From assembly GCF_002007115.1 (NCBI RefSeq), contig NZ_MVAD01000002.1, forward strand, positions 186,001-250,000: a DNA stretch of 64,000 nt, written 5' to 3'. Below, one piece after another: positions 1 through 10,391 of the stretch. This DNA comes from Massilia sp. KIM (GTDB lineage Bacteria > Pseudomonadota > Gammaproteobacteria > Burkholderiales > Burkholderiaceae_D). The position numbers were made by a program, and so were the translations under genes. Every line of letters starts with the position of its first letter. Within the stretch, counting starts at the first letter, position 1. Under the pieces are notes generated by a model. The model saw nothing but the letters and a program-made list of their open reading frames with translations, was not told the DNA's origin and searched no databases.

Positions 1-1
1 G

Positions 2-535
2 AACCAGCCGGAGGCCGAGCAGCCCGGCGCCGCCGCCGCTGAAGCCCCTGCTGCTGAAACCATCAGCACCGGTGGCCCGAATCTCGAAGAACAGCTGAGC
101 GCTACCGAAGCCAAGCTGGCCGAGATGCACGACGCCTTCATGCGTGCCAAGGCCGACGCCGAGAACATCCGCCGCCGCGCCCAGGAAGATGTGAGCAAGG
201 CCCACAAGTTCGCCATCGAAAGCTTCGCCGAGGCCATGGTGCCGGTGCGCGACAGCCTGGAAATGGCCCTGAAGGTCGAAAGCCAGACCGTGGAAGCCAT
301 CCGCGAAGGCGTGGAAATGACCCTCAAGCAGCTCACTTCCGCCTTCGAGAAGAACCGCCTGATCGAAGTGATGCCCCAGCCGGGCGAGAAACTCGACCCG
401 AACAAGCACCAGGCCGTGGCCGTGGTGCCGTCCGAGCAGGACCCCAATACGGTCGTGACCGTCCTCCAGAAGGGCTATATGATCGCCGACCGCCTGCTGC
501 GTCCGGCCATCGTCACCGCCGCAGCGCCGAAGTAA
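2..535 (+). CDS. grpE: GrpE nucleotide exchange factor (5' end cut by window)
   Basis: GrpE is the co-chaperone that releases ADP from DnaK. The reading frame is open from base 2, so the start codon lies outside the window and 177 residues remain. The visible part begins with an Ala/Glu/Pro-rich segment. It continues into the long dimerisation helix (around [20 protein letters not shown]) and ends in the beta domain, with the conserved [16 protein letters not shown] and [15 protein letters not shown] signatures. It lies 97 bp upstream of dnaK, and that gap carries a heat-shock-type promoter. The identification is secure; only the N-terminus is missing. Confidence 0.96.
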   Translation, partial: NQPEAEQPGAAAAEAPAAETISTGGPNLEEQLSATEAKLAEMHDAFMRAKADAENIRRRAQEDVSKAHKFAIESFAEAMVPVRDSLEMALKVESQTVEAIREGVEMTLKQLTSAFEKNRLIEVMPQPGEKLDPNKHQAVAVVPSEQDPNTVVTVLQKGYMIADRLLRPAIVTAAAPK

Positions 536-562
536 AAAATGCATGCTGCGTCGAGTTAAACA

Positions 563-590
563 CTTGAAAGCACGCAGTATTTCCCAATAT
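563..590 (+). promoter_or_regulatory. Candidate sigma-32 (heat-shock) promoter of dnaK
   Basis: CTTGAAA at 563-569 is followed, after 13 bp, by CCCAATAT at 583-590. This resembles the RpoH consensus CTTGAAA-N(11-16)-CCCCATnT closely. It sits in the grpE-dnaK gap, so dnaK-dnaJ can be induced independently of readthrough from grpE. The predicted transcript would start near 597, leaving a 5' leader of about 35 nt with a clear AAGGAAA ribosome site at 619-625. Confidence 0.75.
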
Positions 591-632
591 TGGATCCATC
601 CGAAACTTTAAGCATTTAAAAGGAAAATAATC

Positions 633-2576
<1,944 letters not shown>

Positions 2577-2611
2577 TACCTGCGGCTGGGGCATCGGGCC
2601 CCGCCGTACGC

Positions 2612-2654
2612 GACCGAGCCGAAGACCGCACTGGTTACCGGCTCGGTCTTTTTT
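2612..2654 (+). terminator. Rho-independent terminator after dnaK
   Basis: GACCGAGCC (2612-2620) pairs perfectly with GGCTCGGTC (2640-2648) and is followed by six T residues. It lies between dnaK and dnaJ, so it may attenuate dnaJ expression relative to dnaK. Confidence 0.85.
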
Positions 2655-2699
2655 GCGTGATAGACCGTTTCGTTTGTAGACAAGAGCAAGGTGCCGAGC

Positions 2700-3821
2700 A
2701 TGGCAAAGCGTGATTTTTACGAGATCCTCGGGGTCGCCAAAGGCGCGTCGGAAGACGACATCAAGAAGGCGTATCGCAAGCTGGCGATGAAATACCACCC
2801 CGACCGCAATCCTGACAACAAGGAAGCGGAGGAGAAGTTCAAGGAGGTGAAGGAAGCCTATGAGATGCTGACCAACCCGGAGAAACGCGAGGCCTACGAC
2901 CGCTTCGGTCACGCCGGCGTGGACCCGAACAGCGGCATGGGCGGAGGCTTCGGCGCGGGCGGCTTCGGCGACGCGTTCGGCGACATCTTCGGCGACATCT
3001 TCGGAGGCGGCCGCGGCCGCAGCTCGGGTCCCCAGGTCTACCGTGGCGCCGACCTGCGCTACAACCTCGAGATCACGCTGGAGCAGGCGGCCCACGGCTA
3101 CGACACCACGATCCGGGTGCCGAGCTGGGACAAGTGCGACACCTGCCACGGCAGCGGCGCCAAGCCGGGCACCTCGCCGGTGACCTGCACCACCTGCGCC
3201 GGCCACGGCCAGGTGCGCATGCAGCAGGGCTTCTTCAGCATCCAGCAGACCTGCCCCAAGTGCCACGGCAGCGGCAAGATCATTCCGGAACCCTGCGCGG
3301 CCTGCGCCGGCGCCGGCCGCATCAAGCGCAACAAGACCCTGGAAGTGAAGATCCCGGCCGGCATCGACAACGGCATGCGGATCCGCTCCTCGGGCAACGG
3401 CGAGCCGGGCACCAACGGCGGGCCGCCGGGCGACCTGTACGTGGAGATCCACATCAAGCCGCATCCGGTTTTCCAGCGCGAGGGCGACGACCTGCACTGC
3501 GAGATGCCGATCTCGTTCTCGAAGGCCGCCCTGGGCGGCGAGATCGAGGTCCCGACCCTGACCGGCAAGGTCTCGTTCACGGTGCCCGAAGGCACCCAGA
3601 CCGGCAAGACCTTCCGCCTCAAGGGCAAGGGCATCAAGGGCGTGCGCTCGGGCTACACGGGCGACCTGTTCTGCCACGTGGTGGTCGAGACCCCGGTCAA
3701 GCTCACCGACAAGCAGAAGGACCTGCTGCGCGAGTTCGACCGCCTGACCAACGAGGGCGGTTCCAAGCACAGCCCGCAGAGCAAGGGCTGGATGGACAAG
3801 GTGAAGGACTTCTTCGAGTAA
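2700..3821 (+). CDS. dnaJ: Chaperone protein DnaJ (Hsp40)
   Basis: DnaJ delivers unfolded clients to DnaK and stimulates its ATPase. The 373-residue protein has the type I layout: a J domain (residues 1-70) with the essential HPD at 33-35, a Gly/Phe-rich region, then four zinc-binding CxxCxGxG-type repeats ([32 protein letters not shown]), and the C-terminal beta-sandwich domains. The ATG at 2700 is preferred over an in-frame GTG at 2691, because [11 protein letters not shown] is the family N-terminus. It follows dnaK in the same direction. Confidence 0.98.
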   Translation: MAKRDFYEILGVAKGASEDDIKKAYRKLAMKYHPDRNPDNKEAEEKFKEVKEAYEMLTNPEKREAYDRFGHAGVDPNSGMGGGFGAGGFGDAFGDIFGDIFGGGRGRSSGPQVYRGADLRYNLEITLEQAAHGYDTTIRVPSWDKCDTCHGSGAKPGTSPVTCTTCAGHGQVRMQQGFFSIQQTCPKCHGSGKIIPEPCAACAGAGRIKRNKTLEVKIPAGIDNGMRIRSSGNGEPGTNGGPPGDLYVEIHIKPHPVFQREGDDLHCEMPISFSKAALGGEIEVPTLTGKVSFTVPEGTQTGKTFRLKGKGIKGVRSGYTGDLFCHVVVETPVKLTDKQKDLLREFDRLTNEGGSKHSPQSKGWMDKVKDFFE

Positions 3822-3840
3822 GCGCGCTGCGCTACCATGA

Positions 3841-3872
3841 AACGCCGGGCGGCATGCCCCCGGCGTTTTTTT
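3841..3872 (+). terminator. Rho-independent terminator after dnaJ
   Basis: AACGCCGGG (3841-3849) pairs with CCCGGCGTT (3859-3867). The T run reaches 3872. It ends the dnaK-dnaJ unit just before the AlkD-like gene. Confidence 0.85.
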
Positions 3873-3885
3873 ACGCCCGAATACC

Positions 3886-4554
3886 ATGCCCGACACCGAC
3901 CTTTCCCTCGCCTTCGCCGAGCGCCTGCTGCCCCTGGCCGACGCCAACCGGGCGGCCGGCATGCGCGCCTACATGCAGGGCAAGTTCGCCTTCGTCGGCG
4001 TGCCCACGCCGGCGCGGCGCGGCGCCGTGAAGGACCTGATCGCGGCGCATCCGCAGGAGGCCGAGGCCTTGCTGGACACGGCCGAGGCCTTGTGGCGCCG
4101 TCCGGAACGCGAGCTGCGCTACGCCGCCATCGACCTGCTGCGCCAGCACGTCCGGGCGCTCGGTCCCGCGCAGCTGCCGGCCTTGCAGGGCTGGCTGGTG
4201 CGCGACAGCTGGTGGGACACGGTGGACGGCCTGACGGCGGTGATCGGGCGCATTTTGCTGGCCAGGCGCGAGGCCAGGGCGCTGATGGACGAATGGATCG
4301 CGCATCCGGACTTCTGGGTGCGGCGCGCCGCCATGCTGCACCAGCTGGGCTGGCGCCTGCAGACCGACACGGCGCGCCTCGAGGACCATGCGCTGCGCCT
4401 GGCGGGCGAGCAGGAATTCTTCATCCGCAAGGCGATCGGCTGGGCCCTGCGCGACTACGCGCGCTGGGACCCGACCTTCGTCGCGGATTTCCTGGCCCAG
4501 GCGGGGGAAACACTGTCGCCGCTGACCCGCCGCGAAGCGGCGAAACACCTGTAA
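3886..4554 (+). CDS. DNA alkylation repair protein, AlkD-like
   Basis: This is a 222-residue all-helical HEAT-like protein of the AlkC/AlkD family, whose characterised members excise positively charged alkylated bases such as N3- and N7-alkylpurines. The signature segments RDSWWDTVD (residues 106-114) and KAIGWALRDYARWDP (182-196) carry the Trp and Asp residues corresponding to the catalytic cleft of Bacillus cereus AlkD (W109/W110, D114 and W186 here). The start follows directly after the dnaJ terminator, and the gene appears to be transcribed alone. Substrate specificity is not deducible from sequence. Confidence 0.85.
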   Translation: MPDTDLSLAFAERLLPLADANRAAGMRAYMQGKFAFVGVPTPARRGAVKDLIAAHPQEAEALLDTAEALWRRPERELRYAAIDLLRQHVRALGPAQLPALQGWLVRDSWWDTVDGLTAVIGRILLARREARALMDEWIAHPDFWVRRAAMLHQLGWRLQTDTARLEDHALRLAGEQEFFIRKAIGWALRDYARWDPTFVADFLAQAGETLSPLTRREAAKHL

Positions 4555-4684
4555 ATACCGGACGAGGGGCAGTCAACACTGTTACACTTCGAGTATTTCC
4601 GGAATTGACAAGCTTACCAGGCCGGCCTGCACGGGCACGCCGGCCGCGTCCGCACGGACGCCAACCACAGAACAAGGAGTGAAC

Positions 4685-5374
4685 ATGACCAACAAGACGA
4701 CGGGATTGACTGCGGACGAGCTGTTCGAGCGCAATCGCAACTGGGCTGCCTCGATGGTGGAGAAGGACCCCAACTTCTTCAAGGCGCTGTCGGAGCAGCA
4801 GGCTCCCGAATACCTGTGGATCGGCTGCTCGGACAGCCGCGTGCCGGCCAACGAGCTGCTGGGCATGGCCCCGGGCGAGCTGTTCGTGCACCGTAACATC
4901 GCCAACGTGGTGGTCCACTCCGACCTGAACTGCCTGAGCGTGCTGCAGTTCGCGATCGACGTCCTGAAGGTCAAGCACATCATCATCTGCGGCCACTACG
5001 GCTGCTCGGGCGTGCACGCGGCGCTGACGGACGGCCGCGTGGGCCTGGCCGACAACTGGCTGGGCCACGTGCGCGACGTGCGCGAGAAGCACGGCAAGTA
5101 CCTGGGCGCCGTCACCGGCCGCGCCGCGACCAACCGCCTGGTGGAGCTGAACGTGGCCCAGCAGGTGATCAACGTGGCCCAGACCACCATCGTGCGCGAC
5201 GCGTGGGAACGCGGGCAGCCGCTGACCATTCACAGCTGGGTCTATGGCGTGCACGACGGCCTGCTGCGCGACCTGGGCATCACGGTCAAGAGCTTCGAGG
5301 AGATCGAGCCCAAGCTGCAGCACGTGCTGGAAGGTTACGCGGCGAAGGACGCCGTGTCAGCGGACGCCGCGTGA
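4685..5374 (+). CDS. can: Beta-class carbonic anhydrase
   Basis: The enzyme interconverts CO2 and bicarbonate in the cytoplasm. The 229-residue product carries the beta-class zinc ligands C48, H104 and C107 in CSDSRVPANE and GHYGCSGV, plus the catalytic D50-R52 dyad. The ATG at 4685 is chosen because AAGGAG lies 6 bp upstream; a GTG two codons earlier overlaps that ribosome site. Its stop codon overlaps a possible GTG start of the next gene (GTGA), suggesting translational coupling. Confidence 0.95.
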   Translation: MTNKTTGLTADELFERNRNWAASMVEKDPNFFKALSEQQAPEYLWIGCSDSRVPANELLGMAPGELFVHRNIANVVVHSDLNCLSVLQFAIDVLKVKHIIICGHYGCSGVHAALTDGRVGLADNWLGHVRDVREKHGKYLGAVTGRAATNRLVELNVAQQVINVAQTTIVRDAWERGQPLTIHSWVYGVHDGLLRDLGITVKSFEEIEPKLQHVLEGYAAKDAVSADAA

Positions 5375-5784
5375 GCGGAGGCGGCGAGAGCGGACGCAGC
5401 GTGAGCACGGACGCGCCCGAGGGCGAGCCCAGGGGCGAGCTGGCCCAGCTGCGCGCCCTGGTGCGCGAGTTCGTGGACGAGCGCGACTGGGACCAGTTCC
5501 ACACGCCCAAGAACCTCGCCTCCGCGCTGACGGTGGAAGCGGCGGAACTGCTGGAGCACTTCCAGTGGCTGCAGCATGGGCGGCCCGAGGAGCTGGGCGA
5601 GGCCAAGCTGGAACAGGTGCGCCACGAGATGGCCGACGTGCTGGTCTACCTGGTGCGCCTGGCCGACAAGCTCGACGTCGACCTGATGGCGGCGGTGCAG
5701 GAAAAGATGGTGCTCAACCGCGCGAAGTATCCGGCCGATCAGGTGCGGGGAGACGCGCGCAAGTATTACGAGTACAAGAAGTAG
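5371..5784 (+). CDS. MazG-like nucleotide pyrophosphohydrolase
   Basis: This is a 137-residue all-alpha NTP pyrophosphatase of the MazG/DCTPP1-like superfamily, which hydrolyses (d)NTPs to monophosphates and removes non-canonical nucleotides. The metal-binding acidic motifs are E56-xx-E59 (VEAAEL) and E86-xx-D89 (HEMADV); the segment FHTPKNLA is typical of the family. Two GTG starts are possible: 5371, overlapping the can stop, or 5401, which removes ten residues that are not conserved. The 18-bp repeat around both starts leaves this unresolved. The natural substrate cannot be inferred. Confidence 0.88.
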   Translation: MSGGGESGRSVSTDAPEGEPRGELAQLRALVREFVDERDWDQFHTPKNLASALTVEAAELLEHFQWLQHGRPEELGEAKLEQVRHEMADVLVYLVRLADKLDVDLMAAVQEKMVLNRAKYPADQVRGDARKYYEYKK

Positions 5785-6325
5785 CGGGTCGACTCGCTTG
5801 CCTGCACGTCGCGCCGCGGCCTTAGTACGTCGCCCCCGCGCAGGCGGGGGCCCAAGTTTCTCCGCATCCCCCAAGCCCCGCACGCAGCCGCCCCCTCGTC
5901 GCCCCCGCGCAGGCGGGGGACCAAGTTTCTTCGCATCCCTTCAGCTCCCAACGCAGCCACACCTCGTCGCCCCGGCGAAGGCCGGGGCCCAAGTTCGCCG
6001 CATGCCGCTAGCTTCGGAGCGCGTGGCAACGCATGCAAACTTGGGCCCCCGCCTTCGCGGGGGCGACGTGCTAGCGCTGCGGGTGCGTCTTCGCGCTGTG
6101 GGTGCGTACTAGCGCTGCGGGTGCGTCTTCGCGCTGCGGGTGCGTCTTCGCGCTGCGGGTGCGTCTTCGCGCTGCGGGTGCGTGCTAGCGCTGCGGGTGA
6201 GTACTAGCGTTGCGGGTGAGTGCTAGCGCTGCGGGTGAGTGCTAGCGCTGCGGGTGCGTGTTAGCGCAGCGGGTACGGGGCAGCGCTGCTGGCCGGCTCG
6301 TCAACCTCGCCGGCCAGCGCAAGCT
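5785..6325. repeat. Repeat-filled intergenic region between mazG-like gene and gabD
   Basis: No gene is supported in these 541 bp. The left part (5828-6068) holds four copies of a GC-rich palindrome ending in CCAAGTT: three direct (5828-5859, 5897-5928, 5965-5995; spacing about 69 bp, so the flanks are repeated too) and one inverted (6037-6068). The right part is a 19-bp tandem array. The two genes on either side converge here. Open frames crossing the region are compositional artefacts. Confidence 0.85.
6076..6284. repeat. 19-bp tandem repeat, 11 copies
   Basis: The unit is GCTGCGGGTGCGTCTTCGC with variants ending GCTAGC or ACTAGC. It repeats in perfect 19-bp register from 6076 to 6284, eleven copies with few substitutions and no indels. 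Copies 1 and 3-5 share the TCTTCGC ending, while copies 6-10 share the TAGC ending, so the array expanded in at least two blocks. It resembles a VNTR. No cas-like genes or unique spacers are present, so it is not a CRISPR array. Confidence 0.9.
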
Positions 6326-7780
6326 TCAGATCCCCCCAATGCACAGGTACTTCATGACGAGATAATCGTCCATCCCGTGCACCGAGCCTTCGCGCCCCAT
6401 GCCCGATTGCTTCACGCCGCCGAAGGGCGCCACCTCGGTCGAGATCAGTCCAGTGTTCACGCCCACCATCCCGCTCTCGATCGCCTCGGCCACGCGCCAC
6501 ACACGCCCGATGTCGCGCGAATAGAAGTAGGAAGCCAGCCCGAACTCGCTCGCATTCGCCAGCGCGATCACCTCGTCCTCGGTCTCGAAGCGCAGCAGCG
6601 GCGCCACCGGCCCGAAGGTCTCTTCCTTGGCCACCAGCATGTCCGGCGTCACGTCGAGCAGCACGGTGGGCTGGAAGAAGGTGTGCCCCAGTTCGTGGCG
6701 CTTGCCGCCGTAGACCAGCCGGGCGCCCTTGGACAAGGCATCCTCGATGTGCTGCTCGACCTTGCGCACCGCTTTTTCTTCGATCAGCGGCCCCTGGTTC
6801 ACGCCCGGCTCCACGCCGTTGCCGACCTTGAGCTTGCCCACCGCCTCGGCCAGCTTGCGCGCGAACTCCTCGTACACGCCGCTCTGCACGTAGATGCGGT
6901 TGGCGCACACGCAGGTCTGCCCCATGTTGCGGTACTTGGAGGCGATCGCACCCTCGACCGCGGCGTCGAGGTCGGCGTCGTCGAATACGATGAAGGGCGC
7001 ATTGCCGCCCAGCTCCAGCGAGATCTTCTTGACGGTCGGCGCGCACTGCTCCATCAGCAGGCGGCCCACCGGCGTCGAGCCGGTGAAGCTCAGCTTGCGC
7101 ACCAGCGGATTGGCGCACATCTCGCCGCCGATCGCCTTGGAGTCGCCGGTGACGATGTTGAACACGCCCTTGGGCACGCCGGCGCGTTCGGCCAGCACGG
7201 CCAGGGCCAGGGCCGAGAAGGGGGTCAGCTCGGCGGGTTTCACCACGATCGGGCAGCCGGCCGCCAGGGCAGGGGCCACCTTGCGGGTGATCATCGCGGC
7301 CGGGAAATTCCAGGGCGTGATGGCGGCGCACACGCCCACCGGTTCCTTGGTCACGACCATGCGGCGGTCCGGCCATGGCGATTGCAGGGTCTCGCCCGCG
7401 ATGCGCTTGGCTTCCTCGCCGAACCACTCGAAAAACGCGGCGGCGTAGCTGATCTCGCCCTTGGATTCCGCCAGCGGCTTGCCCTGCTCGGCGGTCATCA
7501 GGAGCGCCAGGTCGTCGGCGTTCTCCAGCATCAGGTCGTTCCAGGCGCGCAGGATGGCGGCGCGCTCCTTGGCGGTCTTCTTGCGCCAGGCCGGCCAGGC
7601 GGCGTCGGCGGCCTCGATGGCGCGGCGGGTCTCGGCCGCGCCCATGTGCGGCACAGTGCCGAGCTGTTCGCCGGTGGCGGGGTTCACCACCGGGACGGTC
7701 TCGCCGTTGCCGGCGTCGCACCAGGCGCCATCGATATAGGCTTGCTGGCGCAGCAGGGAAGGGTCTTTCAGGTTCAGCAT
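6326..7780 (-). CDS. gabD: NADP-dependent succinate-semialdehyde dehydrogenase
   Basis: It oxidises succinate semialdehyde to succinate, the last step from GABA or putrescine into the TCA cycle. The 484-residue protein is a full-length aldehyde dehydrogenase. It has the glutamate motif LELGGNAPF (E256), the nucleophile in GQTCVCANR (C290, with C292 nearby as in E. coli GabD), and the family ending FGGVKQSGMGREGS. It is closer to GabD than to general ALDHs by these motifs. It lies beside the puuD-puuA-spuC cluster, which fits a role in polyamine catabolism. Confidence 0.93.
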   Translation of the reverse strand: MLNLKDPSLLRQQAYIDGAWCDAGNGETVPVVNPATGEQLGTVPHMGAAETRRAIEAADAAWPAWRKKTAKERAAILRAWNDLMLENADDLALLMTAEQGKPLAESKGEISYAAAFFEWFGEEAKRIAGETLQSPWPDRRMVVTKEPVGVCAAITPWNFPAAMITRKVAPALAAGCPIVVKPAELTPFSALALAVLAERAGVPKGVFNIVTGDSKAIGGEMCANPLVRKLSFTGSTPVGRLLMEQCAPTVKKISLELGGNAPFIVFDDADLDAAVEGAIASKYRNMGQTCVCANRIYVQSGVYEEFARKLAEAVGKLKVGNGVEPGVNQGPLIEEKAVRKVEQHIEDALSKGARLVYGGKRHELGHTFFQPTVLLDVTPDMLVAKEETFGPVAPLLRFETEDEVIALANASEFGLASYFYSRDIGRVWRVAEAIESGMVGVNTGLISTEVAPFGGVKQSGMGREGSVHGMDDYLVMKYLCIGGI

Positions 7781-7860
7781 GATGTCCTCGTGCGTGTTGC
7801 TCGAATGTCAGGCCGTCATGGTAGACCTTTTCGGCGGCGCGCGGCCCACGGCTGAACGTT

Positions 7861-9183
7861 TCACTTCTTGCGCATCAAGTCCTGCAGCGCGACTACGGTC
7901 GCTTCCACGCCGGTGGTGACGGCCGGCGCCGGCAGGATCTTGAAGAGCGGGCTGTGGTGGGTCGGGAGCGTCAGCTTGCCCGCCTTGCTGGCCGCGATGT
8001 CCTCGCGCGCCGTGCCGCCCACGGTGAAATACACGCTCGGGATGAGCGGGTCGCTGACGAACTGCGGGAAGTCTTCCGAGCCCATGCCTTCGCGGAACTC
8101 TTCCTCGCCGATCGCCTCGCGGCCCATGTCGCGGGTCCAGGCCGCGCGCAGGCGCCGCACCAGCTCCACGTTGTTGAGCACCGGCGGGGTCGGGTTGTCG
8201 ACCAGCTTCACCTCGGGCAGCTCGTCCTCGCGCATGCCGACCGCGCGCGCGGTGTTCTCGGCCATGCGCCGGATCCCGTCCAGCAGCAGCTTGCGGGTGG
8301 CCGCGCTTTCGCTGCGCACCGTCAGTTGCAGGCGTGCGTTGTCGCCGATGATGTTGGCCTTGGTGCCGCCGTGGAAAGAACCGACCGTGATCAGGCCCGG
8401 CTCGCGCGGGCCGAGTTCGCGGCTGACGATGGTCTGCAGGCCGACCACGATCAGCGAACCAAGCACGATCGGGTCCTTGCTGCGATGCGGCTGGGCCCCG
8501 TGCGCGCCCACGCCCTTGATCAGGATCTCGACCGTGTCCGCGCCCGAATAGGGCGAGACCTCGGAGGCGTGCACCTTGCCGGCAGCCATGTCGGCCTTCA
8601 CGTGGAAGGCCAGCGCGTAGTCCGGCTTGCCGAAGCGCTGGTAGAGGCCGTCCTTCATCATCGCCAGCGCGCCGCCGATGCGCTCCTCGGCCGGCTGGCC
8701 GACCAGCATCAGGGTCCCCGACCAGGCTTTGCGGTCCTGGGCCATGCGGCGCGCCGTGCCCACCAGGCTGGTGATGTGCACGTCGTGCCCGCAGGAGTGG
8801 GCCACCGGCACCACATTGCCTTCCATGTCCTTCTGGGTCGCGGTGGAGGCGTTCGGCAGGCCGGACTTTTCCAGCATCGGCAGGCCGTCCATGTCGGCCC
8901 GCATCATGACCAGCGGGCCAGGCCCATTCTTCAGGATCGCCACCACGCCGGTGCCGCCCACGCCCTCGGTGACCTCGAAGCCGGCGGCGCGCAATTCCTG
9001 CGCCAGCCGCGCCGCCGTCTTCGTTTCGAGGAAGGACAGCTCGGGATTGCGGTGGAAGTGGTCGAACAGGGCGCCCAGGTGGGCGTCGTAGTCGCGGGCG
9101 ACAGCCTTGGACAGTTCGGACGCCTGCAGTTGGGGAGCGGCGAGCAGGGGCGCGGCAAGGAGGGCGGTCAGCAGACGTTTCAT
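7861..9183 (-). CDS. Exported M20-family amidohydrolase/peptidase
   Basis: This is a 440-residue metallohydrolase of the M20D (hippurate hydrolase/amidohydrolase) type. The N-terminus MKRLLTALLAAPLLAAPQLQA is a signal peptide, so the start at 9183 is chosen over an upstream in-frame ATG; the enzyme should act in the periplasm. Metal-site motifs visible are RADMDGLPM, HSCGHDVH, PAEERIGGA and GSEDFPQF, plus a late HH. The downstream gene on the same strand is gabD, 80 bp away. Family members cleave N-acyl amino acids or small amides; the substrate is unknown. Confidence 0.88.
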   Translation of the reverse strand: MKRLLTALLAAPLLAAPQLQASELSKAVARDYDAHLGALFDHFHRNPELSFLETKTAARLAQELRAAGFEVTEGVGGTGVVAILKNGPGPLVMMRADMDGLPMLEKSGLPNASTATQKDMEGNVVPVAHSCGHDVHITSLVGTARRMAQDRKAWSGTLMLVGQPAEERIGGALAMMKDGLYQRFGKPDYALAFHVKADMAAGKVHASEVSPYSGADTVEILIKGVGAHGAQPHRSKDPIVLGSLIVVGLQTIVSRELGPREPGLITVGSFHGGTKANIIGDNARLQLTVRSESAATRKLLLDGIRRMAENTARAVGMREDELPEVKLVDNPTPPVLNNVELVRRLRAAWTRDMGREAIGEEEFREGMGSEDFPQFVSDPLIPSVYFTVGGTAREDIAASKAGKLTLPTHHSPLFKILPAPAVTTGVEATVVALQDLMRKK

Positions 9184-9517
9184 GGGGAGGCGGGTGGTGG
9201 TGGAAAGCTTGAGTGTAGACGGTTTGACAGCGAAAAACTTCCCGGCAGGCATAAATTCATGGCTGCGGCTCTGCTGAAAGAATATTTCATTGATGAGCTC
9301 TTCATGAAAGAAGATTTCACTCTATTGCCTTCAGTAACCGTGTTGGCATGCCACGGGAGTGTCCGTTAAGCTTTTGCTATCGGTTTAATAACCCTGGCAG
9401 ATCGGCAGAAGGAGCTGAAGGCCTCCGCGCTGTTGTTGATCTGGATTAAACGCCTCTCGCGCTTCGGTCCGAATGCTCGTATGATGGACCTGTGCGCCTT
9501 ACCACAAGGTAGATACC
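9184..9517. promoter_or_regulatory. Divergent control region between M20 hydrolase and puuD
   Basis: No gene is seen in these 334 bp between divergent genes. It contains two matched inverted repeats (9275-9289 and 9305-9319) and a TATGAT-like -10 hexamer at 9480-9485 upstream of puuD without a good -35. It is the likely control region for the polyamine operon. Confidence 0.5.
9275..9319. promoter_or_regulatory. Paired TGAAA-N5-TTTCA operator-like sites
   Basis: Site 1 is TGAAAGAATATTTCA (9275-9289) and site 2 is TGAAAGAAGATTTCA (9305-9319). Both are 15-bp inverted repeats with identical 5-bp arms, and their centres are exactly 30 bp (about three helical turns) apart. That geometry suits cooperative binding of a dimeric regulator. 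No matching regulator gene lies next to them. Confidence 0.55.
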
Positions 9518-10276
9518 ATGCGCCCCCTCGTCATCGTCCCCGCGTGCACGCGTGATTTCGGCGAACATCCGTACCACGCGGCGCAGCACAAGTATGTCGA
9601 CGCCGTCGTGCTCGGAGCCGACTGCGCCCCCATGATCCTGCCTTCGCTTGGCGCGTCGCTCGATCTGGAGACCATGTTCGGGCTGATCGACGGCATCATG
9701 CTCACCGGTTCCGCTTCCAACGTCCATCCGAGCTACTACTCGGAAGAGGTGCTCGACCCCAGCCTGCCGCAAGACCCCGCGCGCGACCAGACCACGCTGC
9801 CGCTGATCCGCGAAGCGGTCAAGCGCGGCGTGCCGATCATCGCGATCTGCCGCGGCTTCCAGGAGATGAACGTGGCGCTGGGCGGCAGCCTGCACCAGGC
9901 GGTGCAGGCGGTGCCGGGCAAGTTCGACCACCGCGAGAACCCCGAGCTGGGCATGGACGAGCAGTACGGCGACGCGCACCGGGTCAGGCTGACCGAGGGC
10001 GGATTCCTGCGCGGCATCCTGGAAGCCGACGAGATCCCCGTGAACTCGCTGCATGGCCAGGGCGTGAACGAGATCGCGCCCTGCCTGACGGTCGAGGCGG
10101 TGGCCGAGGACGGCCTGGTCGAAGCCTTCACGGTGAAGGACTCGCCCGGCTTCACGCTGGCGGTCCAGTGGCACCCCGAGTGGCGTATCCAGCACAATCC
10201 CTATTCGATGAAGATGTTCGGCGCGTTCGGGCAAGCCTGCCGCGCCTATCGAGAACAGCGCCGGAGCCGAGGATGA
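9518..10276 (+). CDS. puuD: Gamma-glutamyl-GABA hydrolase (PuuD/SpuA, class I glutamine amidotransferase fold)
   Basis: It hydrolyses gamma-glutamyl-GABA to glutamate and GABA in the glutamylated putrescine pathway. The 252-residue protein has the class I amidotransferase triad: nucleophile C111 in AICRGFQEMN, and H219 and E221 in QWHPEW. The adjoining TGSASNVHPSYY is typical of PuuD. It starts the cluster puuD-puuA-spuC in the same order as spuA-spuB-spuC of Pseudomonas aeruginosa. The start follows a modest AAGGT ribosome site. Confidence 0.93.
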   Translation: MRPLVIVPACTRDFGEHPYHAAQHKYVDAVVLGADCAPMILPSLGASLDLETMFGLIDGIMLTGSASNVHPSYYSEEVLDPSLPQDPARDQTTLPLIREAVKRGVPIIAICRGFQEMNVALGGSLHQAVQAVPGKFDHRENPELGMDEQYGDAHRVRLTEGGFLRGILEADEIPVNSLHGQGVNEIAPCLTVEAVAEDGLVEAFTVKDSPGFTLAVQWHPEWRIQHNPYSMKMFGAFGQACRAYREQRRSRG

Positions 10277-10391
10277 CAGCCTATGAACCATGGGCTGCGC
10301 GTCCAGTCCCATAGCTTCCCTGCCTGCCGTACCCATCGCGCGCGCCATGGCGAGCCGCCTGCGCGCGCCTGACCTAGACAGTGAGGCAATC

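Noticed and set aside
5798..6112. Open frames across the palindromes and 19-bp array
   Set aside because: Their translation is repeated PRAGGG-type low complexity produced by the repeats; no start signals or conserved domains are present.
6076..6284. Possible CRISPR array
   Set aside because: The 19-bp units are contiguous with no unique spacers, and no cas gene is in the window. The same applies to the 132-bp repeat at 41743-42220.
6239..7855. 538-codon plus-strand frame opposite gabD
   Set aside because: It is antisense to a complete aldehyde dehydrogenase and encodes His/Arg-rich sequence without domain features.
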